In this document: piece after piece, positions 1-6,411 of the stretch | How the letters are laid out: every line of letters begins with the position of its first letter | Numbering within the stretch: position 1 is the first letter of the stretch | Source of the DNA: an uncultured Rikenellaceae bacterium | Lineage (GTDB): Bacteria > Bacteroidota > Bacteroidia > Bacteroidales > Rikenellaceae | Length of the DNA stretch: 11,611 nt | Direction of reading: 5' to 3' | NCBI GenBank assembly: GCA_947176715.1 | Contig: CAMWRR010000030.1 | Coordinates: 1 to 11,611 of the forward strand | The notes under the pieces: generated by a model | Database searches by the model: none | What the model was told of the DNA's origin: nothing | Seen by the model: only the letters and a program-made list of their open reading frames with translations | Program-made: the position numbers and the translations under genes

Positions 1-83
1 CTCTGTTGAGTTAATTACGTGTAGTTATTTGGGAGCGGCACTTCGTACCGCAAGAGCATGGTTCGTTTAAGTACGTGTTATTC

Positions 84-158
84 TTGCTGAGCGAGGCTCT
101 CACCCTGCGGGGACCGGCTACGGCTAATGCGCATATTCTCAGGAGGCTTTATAGTATC
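84..158 (+). repeat. Degenerate fragment of the R/U repeat family
   Basis: This stretch has the order CACCCTGCGGGGACCG ... CTCAGGAGGCTTTATAG, which resembles the first part of the units at 10645 and 11109 (CTGCGGGGGA-CGCA ... GCAGGAGGTTTNATAG). The match is short and gapped, so homology is only suggested. The rest of 1-245 shows no gene or clear structure to me. Confidence 0.3.
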
Positions 159-245
159 TTTTTCGTCTCGCCAACCACCTAACTAAATCACCCCCTCTCC
201 GCAAAACAAATGTAAAGTGTTTCAACTCCATGTATGCGGCCTCAC

Positions 246-485
246 ATCCCGCCTCTCAAAAGTGGCCGTACCCCCTCGTTTTTGGTTCGCCTGCGGCAGT
301 CGTTTTATCGCCTCGGCAATCTTCGGCAATCCAAACTTCGTTTCATTGCGCTCGGCTTACGGAAACGTGTCCTTTTGTCGAGTGACAAAAGTAACTCCCC
401 GAAGGGTCCGCCGTGAGGCTCTCCACGAAGTGACCGCCGGAGGCACAAACCGCCGTAGGCACAAACCGCCGTGAGGCACAAAAAC
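246..485 (+). repeat. Intergenic repeat family 1, copy A
   Basis: This is a full-length copy of a repeat that recurs at 4618-4813 (copy C, same strand) and, shortened, at about 4379-4515 (copy B, opposite strand). Shared blocks in order are CTCTCAAAAG, CCCCCTCGTTTT, GGTTCGCCTGCGGCAGTCG, CATTGCGCTCGGCTTACG, the hairpin CTTTTGTCGAGTGACAAAAG (371-390) and GGAGGC-type repeats. The end of copy A carries three tandem units of about 16 bp (434-482) of the form CCGCCGNNAGGCACAAA. It lies just beyond the terminator of the leftward operon. Short reading frames across it are repeat-derived and look non-coding. Whether it is a mobile element, an RNA or a protein-binding site is unknown. Confidence 0.8.
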
Positions 486-490
486 ACCCG

Positions 491-529
491 CAAAACAAAA
501 AAAGGTGGTGCAATCAATACACCACCTTT
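491..529 (-). terminator. Rho-independent terminator of the cys-sulfotransferase operon
   Basis: A 10-bp perfect stem (501-510 with 520-529, AAAGGTGGTG/CACCACCTTT) has a 9-nt loop. On the minus strand it is followed by a T-rich tract (TTTTGTTTTG). The 5' arm encodes the last codons of the PCMD gene and its stop codon sits in the loop, so the terminator overlaps the gene end. It would end the leftward transcript. Confidence 0.8.
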
Positions 530-1467
530 ACATTGTCTATCCAGAACGTAGCACCGGGGCTACCCACGTATGCTCCGCCGTATCCGGACGAGAACCTAAG
601 TATCATGTGTGTCACGGGGGCGTCTGCGTCCCAGCCCACCTCCCGTATGGGTACGCGCTCTCCACGGCTGTTGACGGTGTACTGGGGTTCGTTTACGGTG
701 AGGCCCATATACGGTTTGAAGGTGGATTTTCCGGTTATGTCGCCGTACTCCACATCGAGACGACAGTTGTTGACCCACTCCGACTGGTTCTTGTCGAACT
801 GACGCCATATCGTGCCTACACGCTTGGCGTAGACCTTACCGTCGGCATCCTCCCACCTGTTCTGCAAAAGGAGCTGTACCTCGGCGGCATTGATACCGCT
901 GAGAGGCTCCGCCTTGCCAAAGCCGCTCATGCGTACTCTCCGGCCGCCGTCCTGCCCCTGCTTGAACTTATAGTCGAACACCAGACCCTTTATCTTCTTG
1001 GTGAAAGGTATGCCCATCACCAACTTCGATTGCGGGTCTTTGGCATCCTTTACCGGCTCGGGGAGGGCGCCCAGATAGATGGTACCCGTGGCCAACACCG
1101 TGACGTTGACCATGCCGAGCACCTTGCATCCGTCCACGCGTGTCTCAAGACGGGCGCAATATCCGTCGCCGCGCTTCTCGGGAAACACGGTGGTGCTGCC
1201 CTTGCTTATACCGCTAACCTTGGCGTAGACGCTGGAGGTGGCCCACGGCGAACTCTTCGACACGTAGGGAACGTTACCGCGTATTGTATCGCTACCGGCG
1301 CCTATGTCGTAGAGATATTTGGTGTCGCCGCCAATTACGCCCGACTCCTTTATCTCGCGCACTATCCAACGGTCCATGTTACCGAAAGGCAATAACTCGA
1401 TCTTCTCCTGTCCGTATAACGACGATGCGGTCAGAAGCAACGCCGCCAATGCTATCTTCGTTTTCAT
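514..1467 (-). CDS. Secreted PCMD-domain (putative carbohydrate metabolism domain) protein
   Basis: The product is about 317 residues. It has a signal peptide (MKTKIALAALLLTASSLYGQ, likely cleaved near Gly-Gln) followed by a domain resembling PCMD proteins of Bacteroidetes. Recognisable features are an early FGNMDRW segment, WATSSVYA, GDGYCARLET, a GTIYLGALPEP stretch, GIPFTKKIKGLVFDYKF, and a closing FWIDNVKVVY of the kind that ends carbohydrate-binding-like beta sandwiches. No catalytic residues can be named. I chose the ATG at 1467; an ATG two codons upstream (1473) is equally usable. The gene lies 62 bp downstream of the sulfotransferase on the same strand and ends in the operon terminator, so it is probably the last cistron. 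PCMD function is not established. An envelope role, such as binding a glycan or lipid linked to the sulfonated product, is inference only. Confidence 0.8.
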   Translation of the reverse strand: MKTKIALAALLLTASSLYGQEKIELLPFGNMDRWIVREIKESGVIGGDTKYLYDIGAGSDTIRGNVPYVSKSSPWATSSVYAKVSGISKGSTTVFPEKRGDGYCARLETRVDGCKVLGMVNVTVLATGTIYLGALPEPVKDAKDPQSKLVMGIPFTKKIKGLVFDYKFKQGQDGGRRVRMSGFGKAEPLSGINAAEVQLLLQNRWEDADGKVYAKRVGTIWRQFDKNQSEWVNNCRLDVEYGDITGKSTFKPYMGLTVNEPQYTVNSRGERVPIREVGWDADAPVTHMILRFSSGYGGAYVGSPGATFWIDNVKVVY

Positions 1468-1529
1468 AAACATTATTTTTTTGAAAACCGTCAGACAAAA
1501 AACGCGCCAAAATACCGACGCCCCCGATA

Positions 1530-2639
1530 CTATATATTATCGTAGCCCCACTGACGCAAGGCGTAACCCCAGTTCTCCTCCACTATGCGACGGGTGCGCT
1601 CCTCGTATTCGTATGCGTTCTTGCGATACCCCTTCTTGCCGCCTATGTAGGCCTCTATGGCAGGACGCGCCTCCTCGAAGCCCTCCAACGAGAGGTCGCG
1701 GTATATACGCTCGGTCATGCCTAACGGGTCGGCCTCGAAATCCTCGAACTTCACCTCCACCAGATGGCCCTCGGGGATGAGACCCTTCTGCTCCTCGTAA
1801 CGGGTGTAGAGGTCGGTGTATGTCTGCACTATGTCGGACTCTATCTGCTCGGGCGTTATATCCTGCAGTTTGAGCGGACCTATCACGTTGGTGAAGAAAT
1901 TGCGGGTCGACTCGAATACGGTGTAGGGGTTGCGCACCAAATATATGAACCGTGCGTTGGGGAACATCTCGAGTATCTCGCGTATATGGCCGGTGTGGGG
2001 CGGATTCTTGGAGAGGAACCGCTTGCCGCCGGTGTTGTAGAGCGACGTTTTGACCATGCGCATAAACTCGCGTTTGTATGTGTCGCGCTCCTCCTCGGTG
2101 CATGTGCGGAAGGTCAGATACTTGTCGGAATACTCGCGCGTGTGACGCGGGAAGTACCAGAAGTGGTAGAACGAGTAGGGCACCAGATTGGACATGGCGA
2201 ACTCCTCCTCCTGCGGAAGATTGGGACTCAGCTCCATGTTATCGGTAGGACGTCTCTCGGGCATCACTGCGGCCATGCAACGGCGGAACAGCCACTGCCC
2301 CCATAGCATGATGTTGGGGAACACCGTCTGATAGGTGGTGGTGTAGCCGAACTGTCTGTCCTTGCAGAAGACATTATGCACGAACGTGGTGCCGCTACGC
2401 CAGTGTCCGAGTATGAACAGAGGGGCGTCGTCGAGCTTCATGTTCCTGACCCTCAGCCTGTAAACCAGCTCCTCCATGGGACGTCCGAGATTGAGCAACC
2501 CGCATATAATAGCGGTAAGGATATATTTGCCTTTGTATTTCTTGTCTATCTTCTTGCCCTTTACCACCTTGCGAAAGGCGCCCCATCGGGCCCCCACCAA
2601 CGGATTGGTGGGCAGAGTGCTGAAATTGAGACGTGCCAT
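1530..2639 (-). CDS. PAPS-dependent sulfotransferase
   Basis: This 369-residue protein should transfer a sulfonate group from PAPS to an acceptor. The 5'-phosphosulfate-binding loop is GHWRSGTTF (residues 78-86). The 3'-phosphate-binding region is FIYLVRNPYTVFESTRNFF (231-249), and LSKNPPHTGHI (209-219) is the strand-loop typical of this fold. A later VEVKFEDFEADP (294-305) also matches Sulfotransfer-type enzymes. A short hydrophobic stretch (39-52) precedes the core but is not a clear transmembrane helix, and no signal peptide is seen, so it should act in the cytoplasm. The start ATG at 2639 gives a normal length. Its position after cysD and cysN supports use of locally made PAPS. Bacteroides BT0416, reported to sulfonate sterols, is the closest functional parallel I know of. 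The acceptor (sterol, bile acid, lipid, glycan) cannot be assigned here. Confidence 0.92.
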   Translation of the reverse strand: MARLNFSTLPTNPLVGARWGAFRKVVKGKKIDKKYKGKYILTAIICGLLNLGRPMEELVYRLRVRNMKLDDAPLFILGHWRSGTTFVHNVFCKDRQFGYTTTYQTVFPNIMLWGQWLFRRCMAAVMPERRPTDNMELSPNLPQEEEFAMSNLVPYSFYHFWYFPRHTREYSDKYLTFRTCTEEERDTYKREFMRMVKTSLYNTGGKRFLSKNPPHTGHIREILEMFPNARFIYLVRNPYTVFESTRNFFTNVIGPLKLQDITPEQIESDIVQTYTDLYTRYEEQKGLIPEGHLVEVKFEDFEADPLGMTERIYRDLSLEGFEEARPAIEAYIGGKKGYRKNAYEYEERTRRIVEENWGYALRQWGYDNI

Positions 2640-2648
2640 AGCTTAGAA

Positions 2649-2834
2649 GCTGTTTTGAATTTTTCACGTAAATTTATATATAGAACTTTTTGATTCCCTG
2701 CCGATGTTTTGAGGCTCTTTTCGGCCCTACTCCCTCCTGCTCTTTGCCTGACAGTTCACTATGAGGCTGCATTGCGGTAGGAAATATGTCTCGAAAAGAG
2801 CTCTCAAAACATTCGGCAAAAAAATTCAAACAGC
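2649..2834. repeat. Nested inverted repeat filling the cysN-sulfotransferase gap
   Basis: The outer arms are GCTGTTTTGAATTTTT (2649-2664) and the reverse complement of 2818-2834, differing by small indels. The inner arms are 2700-2723 and 2792-2817, about 24 bp with two indels (core ATGTTTTGAG and CTCTTTTCG). The left side has about 35 extra AT-rich bases between its outer and inner arms, including TATATATAAATTTA, so the two sides are not symmetrical. The arms nearly abut the cysN stop and the sulfotransferase start. This could be a small non-autonomous element or a transcript hairpin controlling the downstream genes. The AT-rich part might hold a weak leftward promoter (TAAATTTA against TAnnTTTG), but no good -33 box is visible. 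Confidence 0.75.
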
Positions 2835-2836
2835 GT

Positions 2837-4339
2837 CTATATCTTATCGGCGATGTCGGCCACTGCCGCCTCCACGTCGGCGGTGTCGGCATCTATACGG
2901 TGAGAACCCTCTATATTCTGACCCACCACTATTACCGTATGCCCCTCGGCAGACAGCGCGGCGGCGAGCTTGCGTACCGCTTCGGCCTCGCGGAGCCTGT
3001 CGCCCGTAACCGAAATGACAGTGCCCTTTTCCGCACTGCGCTCGTGTTCGGGAGCCACGGCCCCGAGTATCATACCCACGGCCGAGGTGTTGTTGGTGAT
3101 AGGGTCTATCAGTATGAACGCACCGGTGTTTTTATTGACGGTGTAAGGGTCGAAGAAGAGCGGTTTGTTAGTAGTGAACGTAACGCGACCTATCTCATTG
3201 AGCGACAGGCGGTCCGTCTTAGACTGCTCCATAGTGTTGACATCGACGCGATATTCTATGCCGTCGATATGGGCACGCGTCATGTTGGTGGTGTGCTTTA
3301 TGAAGAACTTCTTATCGGGGTCCATCGGCTCCTCGTCCATCCATACCACCATAGCCTCGAAATCGCGTGAAGCGATGGGTTGGTCGTCGGGGTGCACCAG
3401 CATCTCGCCGCGCGACACGTCTATCTCGTCTTCGAGCGTCAGCACCACGCTCTGCGGCGGGAACGCCTCGTCTATTTCGCCCTCCCACACGTGTATGCCC
3501 TTGACGTGCGACCGCTTGCCCGACGGCAGGGCCACCACCTCGTCGCCCTTGCGCACTACCCCCGAGGCCACCTTGCCGGCGAAACCGCGGAAGTCGAGGT
3601 TGGGGCGCAGGACGTACTGCACGGGGAAGCGGAAATCGGTGTAGTTATGGTCGGAGTCGACACGCACCGTCTCAAGGAAGGTAAGCAACGGCAACCCCTC
3701 GTACCACGGCATATTGACCGACCTCTCCACCACGTTGTCGCCCTTGAGCGCCGAGAGGGGAATGGGGTTGATGTCGGGTATGCCAAGCGGAGCGGCGAAA
3801 GCCATATAGTCGCTCACTATCTTGTCGAAGACAGCCTTGTCGTAGTCCACCAAGTCCATCTTGTTGACAGCCAGCACCACATGCTTTATGCCCAACAGCG
3901 ACACAAGGTAGGTGTGGCGGCGCGTCTGCGTGATTACACCGCTACGGGCATCCACAAGTATGATGGCCAGATTGGCCGTAGAGCCGCCCGTTATCATATT
4001 GCGGGTATATTGCTCGTGGCCCGGTGTGTCGGCTATGATGAACTTACGCTGATTGGTGGAGAAGTAGCGGTAGGCCACGTCTATGGTGATGCCCTGCTCG
4101 CGCTCCGCCTTGAGACCGTCGAGCAACAGCGCGTAGTCGATGCCGTCGCCGGCGTTACCCACACGCTTGCTGTCGCGCTCCAAAGCGTCGAGCTGGTCCT
4201 CGTAGAGCTTCTTGCTGTCGAAAAGCAACCGCCCTATAAGCGTAGACTTACCGTCGTCGACAGACCCCGCCGTCAACAAACGCAAAAGGTCCTTCCTCTC
4301 GTCACGATCGAGAAACTCGTTTATATCTATCTTTTCCAT
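2837..4339 (-). CDS. cysN: ATP sulfurylase GTPase subunit (sulfate adenylyltransferase subunit 1)
   Basis: CysN is the GTPase subunit that with CysD makes adenosine 5'-phosphosulfate from ATP and sulfate. The 500-residue protein has the P-loop GSVDDGKST (25-33), switch motif DTPGHEQ (104-110) and NKMD (159-162), followed by EF-Tu-like domains 2 and 3 (about 235-435). The frame stays open upstream to 4471, but the preceding 44 residues read through repeat copy B and match nothing in the family. Family starts resemble MEKIDINEFLDRDERKDLLR, so I use the ATG at 4339 (another ATG lies two codons upstream). The last 60 residues (about 440-500) go beyond the E. coli protein (475 residues) and look like a decayed APS-kinase beginning. 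The gene sits 514 bp from cysD, unusually far for partner subunits. Confidence 0.95.
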   Translation of the reverse strand: MEKIDINEFLDRDERKDLLRLLTAGSVDDGKSTLIGRLLFDSKKLYEDQLDALERDSKRVGNAGDGIDYALLLDGLKAEREQGITIDVAYRYFSTNQRKFIIADTPGHEQYTRNMITGGSTANLAIILVDARSGVITQTRRHTYLVSLLGIKHVVLAVNKMDLVDYDKAVFDKIVSDYMAFAAPLGIPDINPIPLSALKGDNVVERSVNMPWYEGLPLLTFLETVRVDSDHNYTDFRFPVQYVLRPNLDFRGFAGKVASGVVRKGDEVVALPSGKRSHVKGIHVWEGEIDEAFPPQSVVLTLEDEIDVSRGEMLVHPDDQPIASRDFEAMVVWMDEEPMDPDKKFFIKHTTNMTRAHIDGIEYRVDVNTMEQSKTDRLSLNEIGRVTFTTNKPLFFDPYTVNKNTGAFILIDPITNNTSAVGMILGAVAPEHERSAEKGTVISVTGDRLREAEAVRKLAAALSAEGHTVIVVGQNIEGSHRIDADTADVEAAVADIADKI

Positions 4340-4457
4340 AATCATTCTTTTGGCATCGGGCACTTTGCCCGACGCTGGTCTGCCTGCGGCGCTGGCGGCG
4401 CCGCAGGCAGAAAGTCGCCTCCCGGCAGGCCCTTTCAGGGGGACCACTTCGTGGAGA

Positions 4458-4485
4458 CTTACTTTTGTCACTCGACAAAAGTAAG
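4458..4485. repeat. 12-bp-stem hairpin, core motif of repeat family 1
   Basis: A perfect stem CTTACTTTTGTC (4458-4469) pairs with GACAAAAGTAAG (4474-4485) around the loop ACTC. The same hairpin occurs at 371-390 (8-bp stem, loop GAGT) and 4735-4752 (7-bp stem, loop GAGT). In the last copy one T and its pairing A are both missing, so the stem is kept. Confidence 0.85.
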
Positions 4486-4495
4486 CAAAAACGAG

Positions 4496-4515
4496 GGGGT
4501 CACGGACCCCTTTTT
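4496..4515. terminator. Bidirectional terminator-like hairpin in copy B
   Basis: The stem GGGGTC (4496-4501) pairs with GACCCC (4505-4510), loop ACG. It is followed by TTTTT on the plus strand and by CTCGTTTTTG on the minus strand. The equivalent spot in copy C has GGGGC-TGT-GCCCC followed by CTCGTTTT. If active on the minus strand it would reduce read-through from cysD into cysN. Confidence 0.5.
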
Positions 4516-4617
4516 GACATTCTCCGTATGCAGTGACGCTATTAATATGTAGTTGAGCACATTATATGCGTCGCCTTACTGTAATGTGCCCACCCGAATT
4601 CCCCGCGGCATCACTGC

Positions 4618-4813
4618 CGGTCACGCTCTCAAAAGGGGCTGTGCCCCCTCGTTTTGGTTCGCCTGCGGCAGTCGTTTTCTCGCCTCGACAATCGAGTCTT
4701 CGTCTCATTGCGCTCGGCTTACGAAAACGTATTCTTTGTCGAGTGACAAAGTAACTCCCCCAGAAGAGCCCGCCGGGAGGCTCCGGCTGAAGGCCCCCGC
4801 CGGGAGGCACATT
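4618..4813 (+). repeat. Intergenic repeat family 1, copy C
   Basis: This copy aligns with copy A over nearly its full length: CTCTCAAAAG, GCCCCCTCGTTTTGG, TTCGCCTGCGGCAGTCG, CATTGCGCTCGGCTTACG, then CTTTGTCGAGTGACAAAG (stem shortened by one pair) and two CCGCCGGGAGGC units. It lies between cysD and cysN, antisense to the operon transcript, and inverted relative to copy B. The stretch between copies C and B (4516-4617) shows nothing recognisable. Confidence 0.8.
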
Positions 4814-4814
4814 A

Positions 4815-4880
4815 CAGAAGAGACGGGAGGGGTATTTTTGATAGGCCCCTCTATCAAAAATACCCCTCCCGTTTCTTCTG
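4815..4880. repeat. 30-bp-arm inverted repeat spanning the cysD stop codon
   Basis: The arms 4815-4844 and 4851-4880 are complementary at 29 of 30 positions, with one G-T at 4822/4873, and a 6-nt spacer. The right arm encodes the conserved CysD C-terminus (QKKREGYF) and includes its stop (4854-4856). The left arm is therefore an inverted copy of the gene end. No T-tract follows on the minus strand, so it is not a standard intrinsic terminator. It could stabilise the upstream mRNA end or attenuate read-through. Confidence 0.9.
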
Positions 4881-5762
4881 TTCCATACTCCCCTCCTGGT
4901 CGAAGTCGATGACGCGGGTGGTGCGTTCGCTTTTGGTTGTGGTCATCATCTCCTCGACGATCTTCTCTATGGTGTCGGCCTGCGACTCCACGGCACCGGT
5001 CAGGGGGTAGCAGCCGAGGGTACGGAAGCGTACCATGCGCATTTGGGCGCGGGCACGCATGTCGGCGGGCATACGGTCGTCGTCTGCCATTATCAGGTTG
5101 CCGTCCAGCTCTACCACGGGACGCTCCTTGGCGAAGTAGAGGGGCACGATGGGTATCTTCTCAAGACGTATGTACTGCCATATATCGAGCTCCGTCCAGT
5201 TGGAGAGGGGGAATACGCGTATCGATTCGCCCTTGTGTATCTTGGAGTTGTATATGTCCCACAGCTCGGGGCGCTGGTTCTTGGGGTCCCACTGGTGGAA
5301 ACGGTCGCGGAACGAGTATATGCGCTCCTTGGCGCGCGACTTCTCCTCGTCGCGGCGGGCGCCTCCGAACGCGGCGTCGAACTTGTGCTTGTCGAGGGCG
5401 GCGAGGAGGGCCTGCGTCTTCATAAGATCGGTGTGAACCTTGCTACCGTGGGTGAACGGACCCACGCCGGCCTTGTAAGCCTCCTCGTTGGACTCCACTA
5501 TGAGGTTCCACCCGTACTCGCGGGCGTAACGGTCGCGGAACTCTATCATCTCGCGAAACTTCCACTTTGAATCGATGTGCATCAACGGGAAAGGCACCTT
5601 GCCGGGGGCGAACGCCTTCTCGGCCAGACGCACCATCACCGACGAATCCTTGCCTATGGAGTAGAGCATCACGGGATTCTCGAACTCGGCCGCCACCTCG
5701 CGTATGATGTGAATGGACTCGGCCTCGAGCTCCTTTAGATGACTTAGCTTGTAATCTGACAT
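4854..5762 (-). CDS. cysD: ATP sulfurylase catalytic subunit (sulfate adenylyltransferase subunit 2)
   Basis: CysD catalyses adenylation of sulfate by ATP, driven by the CysN GTPase. At 302 residues it equals the E. coli length and follows it closely throughout. It has the PP-loop YSIGKDSSVM (34-43), FGGARRDEEKSRAKERIYSF (132-151), DPKNQRPELW (159-168), VFPLSNWTELDIWQYI (183-198), VRFRTLGCYPLTGAVES (244-260) and the family C-terminus GSMEQKKREGYF. The ATG start at 5762 gives MSDYKLSHLKELEAESIHIIREVAAEF, matching the family. It follows cysC after 28 bp, so the two are co-transcribed. The 3' end is embedded in a long hairpin, and cysN follows only after 514 bp of repeats. Identity is essentially certain. 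Confidence 0.97.
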   Translation of the reverse strand: MSDYKLSHLKELEAESIHIIREVAAEFENPVMLYSIGKDSSVMVRLAEKAFAPGKVPFPLMHIDSKWKFREMIEFRDRYAREYGWNLIVESNEEAYKAGVGPFTHGSKVHTDLMKTQALLAALDKHKFDAAFGGARRDEEKSRAKERIYSFRDRFHQWDPKNQRPELWDIYNSKIHKGESIRVFPLSNWTELDIWQYIRLEKIPIVPLYFAKERPVVELDGNLIMADDDRMPADMRARAQMRMVRFRTLGCYPLTGAVESQADTIEKIVEEMMTTTKSERTTRVIDFDQEGSMEQKKREGYF

Positions 5763-5790
5763 ATCTTTTTACTCTCTTTTTGCAGATAAT

Positions 5791-6387
5791 CTATCGTTTC
5801 TCTATCCTCTCGCCTATGGCCTGCATGATGACCTCCACGCACCGGTCGAGACTCATGCTCGAGGTGTCGATGACGAGCGAGGGGTTGCGCGGCGGCTCGA
5901 AGGCCGAGTTGACACCGGTGAACTCCTTGATGAGACCGGCGCGCGCCTTTTTGTACAGCCCTTTGACGTCGCGTTGCTCGCACACCTCTATGGGGGTGCT
6001 TACATATACCTCGAAGAAGTCGTCGGCGCCGATTATGTCGCGGGCCAGCTCCCTCATGCTGCACGTGGGGCTTATGAACGCCGCCACCGTTATTACGCCG
6101 GTGTCGACGAAGAGCTTGGCCACCTCGGCTATGCGGCGTATGTTCTCCATGCGGTCCTCGGTGGAGAAGCCGAGGTTGTTGTTGATGCCCGAACGGATGT
6201 TGTCGCCGTCGAGCACACGGCAGATGCGCCCCCTCTCGTGAAGCTCGCGCTCCAAGGCGAGGGCCACGGTGCTCTTGCCGGAACCCGAGAGGCCGGTGAA
6301 CCATATCATCAAGGCACGTTGCCCCAGAAGCTCCTCGCGCTTCCGGCGGGGCATAGTGGCTACGGGATATATGTTGTCCTGTTTCAT
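5791..6387 (-). CDS. cysC: APS kinase (adenylyl-sulfate kinase)
   Basis: CysC phosphorylates APS at the 3' position to give PAPS, the sulfonate donor used by the downstream sulfotransferase. In the 198-residue protein the Walker A loop GLSGSGKS is at about 32-39. The catalytic/binding DGDNIRSGINNNLGFS follows at about 60-75, then ENIRRIAEVAKLF, FISPTCSMRELAR, the Mg/nucleotide lid GLYKKARAG, and FTGVNSAFEPP near the end. All expected family blocks are intact and the length is normal. I chose the ATG at 6387 (MKQDNIYPVATMPRR); the frame also has a TTG two codons upstream at 6393, less likely. It lies 24 bp after cysQ and 28 bp before cysD. A cytoplasmic, single-domain, active enzyme is expected. 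Confidence 0.97.
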   Translation of the reverse strand: MKQDNIYPVATMPRRKREELLGQRALMIWFTGLSGSGKSTVALALERELHERGRICRVLDGDNIRSGINNNLGFSTEDRMENIRRIAEVAKLFVDTGVITVAAFISPTCSMRELARDIIGADDFFEVYVSTPIEVCEQRDVKGLYKKARAGLIKEFTGVNSAFEPPRNPSLVIDTSSMSLDRCVEVIMQAIGERIEKR

Positions 6388-6411
6388 CTTCAATCTGTTA
6401 TAGAGGCCGCG

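Larger units (their letters stand above)
4379..4515 (-). repeat. Intergenic repeat family 1, copy B (shortened, inverted)
   Basis: Read on the minus strand this copy has CCCCCTCGTTTTTG, then directly the hairpin CTTTTGTCGAGTGACAAAAG, then CTCCACGAAGTGG and CTGCCGGGAGGC. Each block is also in copy A. The middle section of about 90 bp present in copies A and C (GGTTCGCCTGCGGCAG to the GCTTACG block) is missing. Next to the cysN start is an added 13-bp perfect hairpin (4379-4391 with 4399-4411, TCTGCCTGCGGCG arms). The copy faces copy C in the same gap. Confidence 0.75.

Noticed and set aside
434..482. Three tandem 16-bp units suggesting a small CRISPR
   Set aside because: Units are contiguous without spacers and imperfect; there are no cas genes.
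217..517. Small open frames on both strands (60-85 codons) in repeat copy A
   Set aside because: The same peptide-like strings recur from copy C, the frames follow the repeat, and no start signal or conserved domain is seen.
505..1395. Long plus-strand open frame (296 codons) opposite the PCMD gene
   Set aside because: It is antisense to a clearly coding gene with a signal peptide and domain; the frame is open only because of codon composition.
4340..4471. A 44-residue N-terminal extension of cysN
   Set aside because: The in-frame sequence is the inverted repeat copy B, has no family similarity, and the ATG at 4339 begins exactly where CysN proteins normally start.
3380..4552. 390-codon plus-strand frame opposite cysN
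   Set aside because: It has low-complexity His/Val/Arg-rich content, no domain, and lies antisense to conserved cysN and into repeat DNA.
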